DNA from: Nocardia suismassiliense
GTDB taxonomy: Bacteria > Actinomycetota > Actinomycetes > Mycobacteriales > Mycobacteriaceae
Length of the DNA stretch: 64,000 nucleotides
Assembly: GCF_900269665.1 (NCBI RefSeq)
Contig: NZ_LT985361.1
Span: 8,786,174 to 8,850,173 of the forward strand
Reading direction: 5' to 3'
Shown here: piece after piece, positions 57,215 through 64,000 of the stretch
Layout of the letters: the number at the start of each line of letters is the position of its first letter
Position numbering within the stretch: the first letter of the stretch is position 1
Notes under the pieces: model-generated
What the model saw: the letters and a program-made list of their open reading frames with translations, nothing else
Told to the model about the DNA's origin: nothing
Databases searched by the model: none
Made by a program: the position numbers and the translations under genes

Positions 57215-58465
57215 ATGGCAGACACACGCGAATTCGACATCGTCCTTTTCGGCGCGACGGGTTTCGTAGGCAAGCTCACCGCGGAGTACCTGCTCACCGC
57301 CGCGCCGGAATCCGCGCGCATCGCGCTGGCCGGCCGCTCGCTGGACAAGCTCACCAAGGTGCGCACCGAGCTCGGCCCGGTGGCCGCGGACTGGGGACTG
57401 GTGGTGGCCGACTCGACCGACGAGGCCGCGCTCGCCGCGCTGGCCGCGCGGACCAAGGTGGTCGTCACCACGGTCGGCCCGTACCTGCGCTACGGCTTGC
57501 CGCTGGTCGCCGCCTGCGCGAAGGCAGGCACGCACTACGCCGATCTCACCGGTGAGCCGCTGTTCATCCGGGATGCGATCGACCAGTACCACGAGCAGGC
57601 CGTCGCGACCGGCGCGAAGATCGTGAATTCCTGTGGGTACGACTCGATTCCGTCGGATCTGAGCGTGTATCAGCTGTACCGGCGCTCGCTCGAGGACAAC
57701 ACCGGCGAGCTGGAGGAGACCACGCTGGTCGCCTCGCTCAAGGGTGGTGTCAGCGGCGGCACCATCGACTCGGGCCGAGCCATGATGGAGGCGATCGCCG
57801 CCGACCCGAGCAAGGGCTCGGTGCTGACGCACCCGTACTCGCTGAGCCCGGACAAGTCGATGGATCCCGACGTCGGCCGCCAGTCCGACCAGGCGCTCTC
57901 GCGCGCCAGCGCCATCGACCCGAGCCTGGACGGCTGGGTGAGCACGTTCGTCATGGCCGCGCACAACACCAAGATCGTGCGCCGGACCAACGGCCTGCTC
58001 GGCTGGGTGTACGGCAAGAACTTCCGCTACCGCGAGGTGATGAACGCCGGCACCTCGCCCGCCGCACCGCTGGTGGCCGCGGGCATGGCGGGCGGCATCG
58101 TCGCGACCATGGCCGCGGGCGCGGGGCTGTCCCGGGTATCGTTCGGCCGCAAGCTGCTCGATCGGGTGCTGCCGAAGCCGGGCACCGGTCCGAGCGAAAA
58201 AGCCCGGGATAGTGGGTGGTTCGCCATGAAGACGTTCACCCGCACCTCCTCGGGCGCGAAGTACGTGGCGACCTTCTCGGGCAAGGGCGACCCCGGCTAC
58301 AAGGCGACGGCGGTGCTGCTCGGCGAGAGCGGATTGTGCCTGGCCTTCGACACCGACAAGCAACCCGAGCTGGCAGGCGTGCTCACGCCGGGCGCCGCGA
58401 TGGGCGACGCGCTCACCGAGCGGCTGCGCGCGGCGGGGATGACCATCGAGGTCGCGCGGGCCTGA
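57215..58465 (+). CDS. Saccharopine dehydrogenase-like trans-acting enoyl reductase
   Basis: 416 residues. N-terminal NAD(P) motif DIVLFGATGFVGKLTAEYLL; segments LTGEPLFIRDAI and NSCGYDSIPSDL typical of the Rv2449c/Rv2953 family, some members of which reduce polyketide or phthiocerol chains in trans. A hydrophobic patch (LVAAGMAGGIVATMAAGAG) near residue 285 suggests membrane attachment. It starts 18 bases after the ABC1-kinase gene. Substrate unknown; no polyketide synthase is adjacent. Confidence 0.9.
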   Translation: MADTREFDIVLFGATGFVGKLTAEYLLTAAPESARIALAGRSLDKLTKVRTELGPVAADWGLVVADSTDEAALAALAARTKVVVTTVGPYLRYGLPLVAACAKAGTHYADLTGEPLFIRDAIDQYHEQAVATGAKIVNSCGYDSIPSDLSVYQLYRRSLEDNTGELEETTLVASLKGGVSGGTIDSGRAMMEAIAADPSKGSVLTHPYSLSPDKSMDPDVGRQSDQALSRASAIDPSLDGWVSTFVMAAHNTKIVRRTNGLLGWVYGKNFRYREVMNAGTSPAAPLVAAGMAGGIVATMAAGAGLSRVSFGRKLLDRVLPKPGTGPSEKARDSGWFAMKTFTRTSSGAKYVATFSGKGDPGYKATAVLLGESGLCLAFDTDKQPELAGVLTPGAAMGDALTERLRAAGMTIEVARA

Positions 58466-58499
58466 AGGCAGTGCGGCGGACGAATGCAGGAGTGATCGG

Positions 58500-59132
58500 T
58501 TGAACCTGGCACGACGCACCATGAACCATCCGGCGCTGGCCGCGGTGTACGAGCGGGCCTGGCGACCCACGCTGTTCTATCTGGCCAGCGGGCGCAGCAC
58601 GGCGTCGGATCGCCGCGATGCCGTGCGCACGCTGCGGCTCGACGGTGCGCAGAAGGTGCTCGATATCGCCTGCGGGCCCGGCAATTTCACCCGCCACCTG
58701 AGCAAGGCGTTGACCGGTGACGGCTTCGCCGTCGGCCTCGACTATTCCGAGCCGATGCTCGCCAGGGCCGTCACCGACAATGCGGGCCCGCGCGTCGGTT
58801 ATTTGCGCGGCGATGCCCGCGTGCTCCCGTTCGCCGACGGCACGTTCGACGCGGTGTGCTGCTTCGGTGCGCTCTATCTGATCCCCGACCCGCTCGGCGC
58901 CACCCGCGAGATGCTGCGTGTGCTCGCGCCGGGCGGGCGGATCGCCATCACCACCAGCTACCGCGCGGATAATCCGTTCGGGCAGGTCAGCCGGGTGATC
59001 GGCGGGTGGAGCGGGTTGCGCGTCTTCGACACCAGGACGTTCCCGGACCTCTTCGCCGAGGCGGGGCTGGTGGATATCGAGCAGGACGTGCACCGGTTGC
59101 TGCAATACGTCAGCGCTACCAGGCCTGCGTGA
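58500..59132 (+). CDS. Class I SAM-dependent methyltransferase
   Basis: 210 residues; TTG start at 58500 with GGAG seven bases upstream. Methyltransferase_11/UbiE pattern: motif I VLDIACGPGNFTRHL, motif II GLDYSEPML, DARVLPFADGTFDAVCCFGALYLIPDP and VLAPGGRIAITTSY. Probably small-molecule or lipid methylation. Starts 34 bases after the enoyl reductase gene, so the two probably work in one lipid pathway. Confidence 0.9.
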   Translation: MNLARRTMNHPALAAVYERAWRPTLFYLASGRSTASDRRDAVRTLRLDGAQKVLDIACGPGNFTRHLSKALTGDGFAVGLDYSEPMLARAVTDNAGPRVGYLRGDARVLPFADGTFDAVCCFGALYLIPDPLGATREMLRVLAPGGRIAITTSYRADNPFGQVSRVIGGWSGLRVFDTRTFPDLFAEAGLVDIEQDVHRLLQYVSATRPA

Positions 59133-59318
59133 ACGCGTAGCCGCAACACCGGACTGGATCGCGCGAGTCGGAAACGATCTTCGGCTCGCCGGGGATACCT
59201 CTAGTGTCCATCCAGAACGTAGTTGTGCCACCAACATTCGCCGTGGTGTCACCCTCGCCGGTGCGTGAACCCGATTCCGGGGCCGTGAGGAGAGCAGGCG
59301 ACGAAAATCGGAGAACTG

Positions 59319-60452
59319 GTGCGGCATTTGCTGGTTATGGCGGCCTGCGTTGTGACAGTGGTGGTTTCGATGGTGACCGGGGCTCCCTCAGCGGTCGCCG
59401 ATCCGGGCTCCCCCACCGAACAGCTGCAAGCGGAACTCGATCGATTGGTGCAGGCACTCGGTGTTCCGGGCGCTCAACTGGTGGTCGGTGGGGCCGGTCT
59501 GAATACCGAACTCGACAGCGGCGCTGGAAATCTGGTCACCGGCGGCGCTTTCCCGCACAACGCGCAAGTGCGGATCGCCAGCAACACCAAGACTTTCGTG
59601 GCCACGGTGCTGTTGCAGTTGGCCGCGGAACAGCGGGTGCAACTGGATGCGCCGGTGGAGCAATACCTGCCGGGCGTGGTCGCCGGGCCCGGCGGCGACG
59701 GGAATCTGATCACCGTGCGAGATCTGTTGCAGCACACCAGCGGAATACCCGATTACCTGACGCAGTTGAGTCTTGCGTCGGTCGCCGAATTGCGGACACC
59801 GCGGTCACCGGCGGAATTGATCCGGCTCGGTCTCGACCAGCCCGCCGAATTCGCGCCGGGTTCGAGTACCGGATATTCCAATACCGGTTTTCTGCTGGCG
59901 GGCGAATTGATTCAGCGGCTGACGGGTCAGCCGGTGGGTCTGGAGGTGACCCGCCGGATCATTCTCCCGCTCGGTCTCCGCGACACCTATTGGCCGTTGT
60001 TCCCACTGGAGAACGTCATTCGGCAACCGCACCCGCGGGGCTATCAGGAGTTCGACGGCGTGCTGGTCGACATCACCGATATCGATCCAGGCTGGGGTCT
60101 GTCCGACGGCGCGATGGTTTCGACCGGGGCCGATCTGAATCGGTTCTTCATGGCCTTGCTGTCCGGTGAGCTACTGCCGCCCGCGCAGCTGGCCGATATG
60201 CAACGCACCGTCGAATCCGGCGATCCGTTCCGCGACGACGATTTCGGGCTCGGCCTGTTCCGCCGGGTCAACGCCTGCGGTCTCGAGAGCTGGAGTCACG
60301 GTGGCGCGATGACCGGCTTCGTCGTCGTCAATGCCGCGACGGCGGATCGCGCGGTCACCCTCAGCATGAATCAATTCCCCGACCCGGTCACCACTTTCCT
60401 GCACCGGGTCGCGATGAACAACGTCATCGACGCGGCCCTCTGCGCCGGTTGA
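59319..60452 (+). CDS. Secreted class C beta-lactamase-fold serine hydrolase
   Basis: 377 residues from a GTG. Signal peptide MRHLLVMAACVVTVVVSMVTGAPSAVA. SxxK is S88-NT-K91 (ASNTKTFVATVLLQL); YxN is in TGYSNTGFLLAGEL. A beta-lactamase/D-alanyl-D-alanine carboxypeptidase/esterase family member of unknown substrate. A single Cys pair near the C-terminus (NACGL, AALCAG) may form a disulfide. The preceding gap (59133-59318) holds no clear hairpin. Convergent with the GYDxW protein gene. Confidence 0.9.
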   Translation: MRHLLVMAACVVTVVVSMVTGAPSAVADPGSPTEQLQAELDRLVQALGVPGAQLVVGGAGLNTELDSGAGNLVTGGAFPHNAQVRIASNTKTFVATVLLQLAAEQRVQLDAPVEQYLPGVVAGPGGDGNLITVRDLLQHTSGIPDYLTQLSLASVAELRTPRSPAELIRLGLDQPAEFAPGSSTGYSNTGFLLAGELIQRLTGQPVGLEVTRRIILPLGLRDTYWPLFPLENVIRQPHPRGYQEFDGVLVDITDIDPGWGLSDGAMVSTGADLNRFFMALLSGELLPPAQLADMQRTVESGDPFRDDDFGLGLFRRVNACGLESWSHGGAMTGFVVVNAATADRAVTLSMNQFPDPVTTFLHRVAMNNVIDAALCAG

Positions 60453-60460
60453 CCGGCCGC

Positions 60461-60506
60461 GCCCATCGACCCGCCGCGCGGTTCGCTGCGCTACGGGTCG
60501 ATGGGC
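60461..60506. terminator. Bidirectional hairpin between convergent genes
   Basis: GCCCATCGACCCG (60461-60473) pairs perfectly with CGGGTCGATGGGC (60494-60506) around a 20-base loop, between the serine hydrolase stop at 60452 and the repeat-protein stop at 60522. Confidence 0.75.
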
Positions 60507-60521
60507 GAGAAGTTTCGGGGT

Positions 60522-61058
60522 TCAGCTGCCCGCGCTGCCGGTGGACGGGCGTGCGCGACGCAGGTCGCAGGCCACCCGATCGGCGTCCGGCCGGTCCTCG
60601 CCGGAGCGGGCGCAGCCCTGCGCGGTGTAGCCGTGCACGTCGTAGCCCTGTCGGTCGTAACCCCACCTGTCGAAGCCCCAGCGGTCGTAACCCCACCGGT
60701 CGTAGCCCCAGACGTCGTAGCCGTCCGGACCATAGGGATCTTCCGGCTCAGCGGGTTTCGGATGGGTCGTGACGGGCGGTTCGGTGGTGACCGGCGGCTT
60801 GGTGGTGACCGGCGGCGTGGTCGTCACCGGCGGGGTCGTGGTCACCGGGGGCACGGTGGTGACCGGCGGCGCGGTCGTCACAGGGGGGACCGTGGTCACC
60901 GGCGCGATGGTGGCGGGCGCGGTAGTAGCCGGGGTTTGATCAGGGGTTGCGAATGCCGGTATGACAAGCGCGGCGGGAGCAAGCGCCACCGTCCCGGCGA
61001 CGGCGGCCAGCAGGACCGACTGCCGAACGGTGCGCGAACTTCTCCTCCACTGCGACAT
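60522..61058 (-). CDS. Secreted protein with PPVTT and GYDxW tandem repeats
   Basis: 178 residues from ATG at 61058 with GGAGG six bases upstream. Sec signal (RRSSRTVRQSVLLAAVAGTVALAPAAL) then FATPDQTPATT. Seven copies of PPVTTx at a six-residue period (58-98) form a Pro/Thr mucin-like linker, likely exposed and perhaps O-mannosylated. Then seven copies of a five-residue GYDxx unit, mostly GYD(R/V)W, at residues 113-147. A Cys-containing tail (QGCARSGEDRPDADRVACDLRR) suggests a disulfide. No known family. It lies between two serine hydrolases, so cell-wall association is likely. Confidence 0.85.
   Translation of the reverse strand: MSQWRRSSRTVRQSVLLAAVAGTVALAPAALVIPAFATPDQTPATTAPATIAPVTTVPPVTTAPPVTTVPPVTTTPPVTTTPPVTTKPPVTTEPPVTTHPKPAEPEDPYGPDGYDVWGYDRWGYDRWGFDRWGYDRQGYDVHGYTAQGCARSGEDRPDADRVACDLRRARPSTGSAGS
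60618..60722 (-). repeat. In-gene 15-base repeat encoding GYDxW
   Basis: Seven units of 15 bases encode GYDVW, GYDRW, GYDRW, GFDRW, GYDRQ, GYDVH, GYTAQ. Codons are nearly identical in the inner units, indicating recent duplication. Confidence 0.85.
60765..60887 (-). repeat. In-gene 18-base repeat encoding PPVTTx
   Basis: Seven consecutive copies of the six-residue unit PPVTTx, with the sixth residue variable (A, V, T, T, K, E, H). Unit DNA varies at third positions, so this is older than the GYDxW array. Confidence 0.85.
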
Positions 61059-61183
61059 GGTTGACCTCCAACTCGAGATGAGCGCGCTCACCGCACCCGA
61101 GTCCCCTATCGGTCGAATGTCCAGATTTGCTACAGGGCAGCGACTTTCGCGCCGACCCTACTTTCCGGGGCTTGTGGATCCGA

Positions 61184-62428
61184 TTACCACCAGCTCGGCT
61201 GGTCGCTCGGACCGACGCGGTCGGAGATCTGCGCGACCAGTTGCCACGGCCGCTGCGTATCGGTGGTCGCTTTGCCGCTGGTCAGGATTGCCCCGGCCAG
61301 CCCACGGGCCGGGTCGGCCCAGCCGTACTGGGTGGTCAGTCCGCTGCGGCCGAAGTGGGTCGGGGTGTCGCGCCCGAATTTCGACTTCCGTCCGCCCAGT
61401 TCGAAGCCGGCTCGGCTCACCCGCCCGGCCAGCCCGGGCATGCGGTCGGCCGGTTGGATCGCGTCGCGCAGCGTGCTCTCCCGGATGATCCGCACGCCGT
61501 CCAGTTCGCCGCCGCGCGCGAGGATTTCGTAGAACCGCGACAGTTCGACGGCGGTGGTGACGAGATTGCCCGACGGGAGTTCGGCGGTGAGGAAGGTCCG
61601 GGTCGCCGATTCCGAGACCGCGCCGCCCATCCCGCCGCCGAGTGCCTTGCGCGCCAGGTATTTCGAGATGCGCGAGGGTCCCGGCCCGGTTTTCACGCCT
61701 GCCACCACTTTGTCGACGTCCTCGGGTCGTACGCCGAAGTTGTTCCACCGGAATCCCAGTGGGTCCAGCACCTGCTCGGCGAGGTGTTCGCGCATGCGTT
61801 TTCCGGTCGCCCGCTGCACGAGCAACCGTTGGATCAGCCCGCTGGTGAGCGCGTGGTAGATCCGGAATCGCCCGGGCGGCCAACTGGGGACCAGATCGGC
61901 CAATCCTTGCGCGGCCAATTCCTCGTCGACGACCAATTCGAACCCCTTGTAGGGCGGCGTCACGAACGGCACGCCTGCCGAATGCGACAGCACGTGGCCG
62001 ATGGTGATGCGCTCCTTGCGGTTGGCCGCGAACTCGGGAATGTAGGTGCACACCGGGTCTTCGAGTCGAAAAGCGCCCTGCTCCACCAGCATGAACATCA
62101 CCGCCGCGGAAACTCCTTTCGCGGTGGAGAATCCGCAGAACGGGGTCTCCGGCGTCGCGAGCACCCGCACCGCGTCCGGCCCGTCGCCCGGCGCGTTCCC
62201 CCACCCGTGCCCGATGGCCCGGTTCAATACGATCTTGCCGTTGCGCCGCAGGCACACCTGGATCGCGGGCGTCGTGCCCAGTCGATACCAGTCCCGCACC
62301 GACTCCCACAGCGCGTCGACGTCGGCCGCGGCCAAGGCGGCCGCCGCGGGATCGTGCTCGTCGCCGACCGTGGTCACCGAGTCCAGATCCTCGGCCACCG
62401 TCACCAACGTGCCAGGGAGTGCGCTCAT
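61184..62428 (-). CDS. Serine hydrolase, beta-lactamase/esterase class C fold
   Basis: 414 residues from ATG at 62428. No obvious signal peptide. SxxK is S101-TA-K104 in CGFSTAKGVSAAVMFML; the Tyr motif is in YHALTSGLIQRLL; the third element is probably HFGRSGLTTQYGW. This is the EstB/LipL-like branch, typically esterases acting on lipid or acyl substrates. It lies upstream of the repeat protein on the same strand with a 125-base gap. Confidence 0.88.
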   Translation of the reverse strand: MSALPGTLVTVAEDLDSVTTVGDEHDPAAAALAAADVDALWESVRDWYRLGTTPAIQVCLRRNGKIVLNRAIGHGWGNAPGDGPDAVRVLATPETPFCGFSTAKGVSAAVMFMLVEQGAFRLEDPVCTYIPEFAANRKERITIGHVLSHSAGVPFVTPPYKGFELVVDEELAAQGLADLVPSWPPGRFRIYHALTSGLIQRLLVQRATGKRMREHLAEQVLDPLGFRWNNFGVRPEDVDKVVAGVKTGPGPSRISKYLARKALGGGMGGAVSESATRTFLTAELPSGNLVTTAVELSRFYEILARGGELDGVRIIRESTLRDAIQPADRMPGLAGRVSRAGFELGGRKSKFGRDTPTHFGRSGLTTQYGWADPARGLAGAILTSGKATTDTQRPWQLVAQISDRVGPSDQPSWW

Positions 62429-62486
62429 TCGCCCAGCATATCGACCATTCGGCGGCATTCCGGATCGGTCCGCGCGGGCGCGGCGC

Positions 62487-63200
62487 TCAGCTCGGCAGCC
62501 ATCTCGCCTGCGGATGCACGATCTCGTCGAGCTGGAGCACGGCGTCGTCGGCGGCGTGCAGCGTCAGCTGACAGACCAGCACGGCGGCGGGCCTGGCCGA
62601 CCCGAGCACGCGCCGCTCGTCGGCGGTGGCGAGCCGGGCGCCGACCCGGTCGCGCAGGTAGGCGACCCGCAGACCGGTCACCGATTCGAGATAGCGCAGA
62701 GTGCCGCCGGGCAGGCGTTCGGTCCGCAACAACAAGGGCGCCACTGCGGCGAGCGCGCCGTCGAACCAGGACGTCGCGAGCTCGGCACCGCCGGATCCGT
62801 TGCCCGTCAACCGCTTTCGCATGATCACCGGCCTGCCGCTCGGCAGTGCCAGCACCTCGGCGACCGGGGCGGGCGCGGCGACGAGGGCGGCCGCCAGCAC
62901 GGTCACCGACTCGTCCTCGGCATACGCCGAACCGTAGCGCGGCACTTGCTCGCGCAGCACCGGACCGCCGGTCCGGTCGGCCACATAGGTCCCGGAGCCG
63001 CGCCGGGACTCCACAATTCCCTGCTGCCGCAACGTATTCAGCGCCTTGGCCGCGGTCGGCCTGGCCACCTGCCATTGGGCGGCGAGTTCGCGTTCGGAGG
63101 GCCCCTCGGCCCCCGCCGCGAGCTCACCGCGCTCGATGCGATCGCGGAGGTACTCCGATATCCGCAGATATTTCGGCAGTACTTCATCGATTTCGGGCAC
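62487..63200 (-). CDS. GntR-family regulator with UTRA domain
   Basis: 237 residues from a GTG at 63200 with GAGAGG upstream. Winged helix at residues about 5-75 (ERELAAQWQVARPTAAKALNTLRQQGIVESRRGSGTYV). UTRA ligand-binding domain from about 90 to the end (MRKRLTGNGSGG, ATSWFDGALAAVAPLL). It precedes the serine hydrolase gene on the same strand, 58 bases apart, and probably controls it in response to a small ligand. Confidence 0.9.
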   Translation of the reverse strand: MPEIDEVLPKYLRISEYLRDRIERGELAAGAEGPSERELAAQWQVARPTAAKALNTLRQQGIVESRRGSGTYVADRTGGPVLREQVPRYGSAYAEDESVTVLAAALVAAPAPVAEVLALPSGRPVIMRKRLTGNGSGGAELATSWFDGALAAVAPLLLRTERLPGGTLRYLESVTGLRVAYLRDRVGARLATADERRVLGSARPAAVLVCQLTLHAADDAVLQLDEIVHPQARWLPS

Positions 63201-63396
63201 CGGGTCGCCTCTCTGCGCACACCGCCGCCGGCCGCCGCAGGCCGGCGAAGAATGCAACAATCGTGCCCCACATCACAGGCACAGCGCGAGACCAAGCCGG
63301 TCCCCAGAGGGGTTACCGCCCGGTAGAGTGCCCATCCAGTACGGCACTGCGCCAGCGGACCGAACAGCCAGTGGACCGAACAGAGGGGGTTCCCAG

Positions 63397-63789
63397 ATGG
63401 CGGTACCGGACACCGGCCAGGGGACGGCGAGGCAACTGTACGCGGCGGCCACCGGGGCGAGTGGGGATCGGCCGTTCGAGCTGGCCACCGACGTCGCCGA
63501 GAATCTCGCCGCCGCGTGCGATCAACTCGTCGAGGACCTGCACCGGGCCATGGCCACCGGGCAGCTGGTGACCGAGGTGACCGGATTTCCGAATCTGCCT
63601 AGCGGCCAAGGCCTTACCCGCGGCTTCGGCGGCAAGGGCAGGCAGTACCTCGATACGCTGGCCGCCTTCCAGGAGACGGCGCTGCTGTTCAAGGCCGCGT
63701 ACCTGGCGGCGGGCAAGAAGTTCGCCGACGCCGAAGCCGCGCACAAGGCCGCCCTGGACCTGGTCGCCGAACACTTAGAGGCACGATGA
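63397..63789 (+). CDS. Helical hypothetical protein, possibly ESX-substrate-like
   Basis: 130 residues; GGGGG before the ATG at 63397. All-helical prediction with a central Gly-rich turn (SGQGLTRGFGGKGRQYLDTL) and two long helices. No signal peptide. Size and plan resemble small ESX/PE-type secreted partners encoded ahead of larger partners in Nocardia, but the WxG motif is not present. Start of a new plus-strand unit, about 200 bases from the divergent GntR gene. Confidence 0.6.
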   Translation: MAVPDTGQGTARQLYAAATGASGDRPFELATDVAENLAAACDQLVEDLHRAMATGQLVTEVTGFPNLPSGQGLTRGFGGKGRQYLDTLAAFQETALLFKAAYLAAGKKFADAEAAHKAALDLVAEHLEAR

Positions 63790-63873
63790 ACCATCCTCGC
63801 GTCGGGCCGCAGGCGTGCTCCGGCACCACACCGGGCCCGGCCGGGCGCCGTCGAGCGGGCTGAGGGGATCGCC

Positions 63874-64000
63874 GTGGCAGACTCCGCCGCCCGCGCGGCC
63901 GCCGAGCACATCCGCCAGGAACTGGCCGGATTACGCTCCGGCACCACCGATCCCGCGTACGCGCCGGAGCGGGAACGATTCGGCTCCTACAGCCACCAGG
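63874..64000 (+). CDS. N-terminal fragment of a hypothetical protein, possibly PPE-like
   Basis: 42 codons are visible from a GTG at 63874 with GAGGGG six bases upstream; continues beyond the window. The head is helical (MADSAARAAAEHIRQELAGL), and the sequence then turns to ERERFGSYSHQ. The pattern F-x-S-x-S-H-Q occurs in Nocardia PPE-like N-domains (recollection). With the preceding small helical protein, an ESX-type secreted pair is possible. Low certainty. Confidence 0.5.
   Translation, partial: MADSAARAAAEHIRQELAGLRSGTTDPAYAPERERFGSYSHQ

Noticed and set aside
56525..58570. 681-codon minus-strand frame opposite the ABC1 kinase and enoyl reductase genes
   Set aside because: Spans two well-supported plus-strand genes and their intergenic space; a by-product of codon bias.
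63786..63861. 25-codon frame (ATGA-coupled) between the two last genes
   Set aside because: It is Gly/Pro/Arg-rich, has no ribosome-binding site other than the coupling and no recognisable feature; more likely an untranslated spacer with the next gene's own GAGGGG signal after it.
1..64000. Search for tRNA/rRNA genes, CRISPR arrays, IS elements, att sites, riboswitches
   Set aside because: No cloverleaf with a conserved T-loop, regular spacer-repeat array, transposase, integrase or recognisable riboswitch core was found by reading; a covariance-model search would be needed to rule them out fully.

Overview
The window is high-GC (about 70%) actinobacterial DNA. It looks like a Nocardia or a close relative in the Mycobacteriales. 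Support for this comes from mshA (mycothiol), a SenX3-RegX3 pair, an HbhA-like protein with a Lys/Ala/Pro tail, a lipoprotein L,D-transpeptidase, the C5-pathway heme genes behind rex, and many four-base ATGA/GTGA/TTGA start-stop overlaps. From memory, gene order from 1 to about 55600 follows the M. tuberculosis Rv0527-Rv0472c block read in reverse, with Nocardia-type insertions. Identification by synteny is established knowledge plus inference; no search was run.

Layout. 1-4185 (minus): ccdA, a small ORF, a TlpA-like lipoprotein, a histidine phosphatase with an Ala-rich tail, and hemL, joined by overlaps. 4350-6969: small secreted and membrane proteins, including a 39-residue one. 6966-7943: hemB. 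8187-10270 (plus): a protein with a possible YrhB/Imm35-like C-terminus, a Sel1-repeat protein, and a 90-residue orphan behind a palindromic TATAAT promoter. 10388-15416 (minus): rex-hemA-hemC-hemD/cysG, preceded by a near-consensus Rex operator; hemA carries a one-base frameshift. 15666-27218: a glutaredoxin-like protein, a SerB1-type HAD hydrolase, an acyltransferase, an epimerase, a 33-residue basic protein, a BldC/excisionase-type regulator, proC, a thioesterase, a TIM-barrel isomerase, a disordered membrane protein, ppx, a Cys-rich protein and a secreted protein. 27286-29207: regX3-senX3. 29484-35032: an HxlR regulator with a divergent F420/NADP-type reductase, then two tandem secreted CocE/NonD hydrolases. 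35427-39084: gpmA, a ROK kinase, a YbjN protein and mshA. 39223-48865: a hydrolase, an SDR (frameshifted), mscL, a patatin, an L,D-transpeptidase, murB, two DUF2505 proteins, a methyltransferase, an AbiEi-like regulator, a DUF2993 lipoprotein-type protein and deoC. 49022-55605: a GNAT acetyltransferase, purU, a hydrolase, a DUF2516 protein, hbhA, an XRE regulator, a DUF445 protein and a TetR regulator.

After 55605 the recognised conserved order ends. Next come an ABC1 kinase, a saccharopine-dehydrogenase-like enoyl reductase, a methyltransferase, two class C beta-lactamase-fold serine hydrolases flanking a secreted protein with PPVTT and GYDxW repeats, a GntR/UTRA regulator, and the start of a possible ESX/PPE-like pair that runs off the window.

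Main themes: redox-controlled heme synthesis (Rex), phosphate sensing (SenX3-RegX3), envelope construction and remodelling (MurB, L,D-transpeptidase, HbhA, acyltransferase), and redox-thiol metabolism (MshA, CcdA/TlpA). The observations I rate highest are a shared GTGCTAGC motif in three promoters around the hbhA locus, the repeat-rich secreted protein at 60522-61058, and the Rex operator. No tRNA, rRNA, IS element, CRISPR array or prophage was seen.
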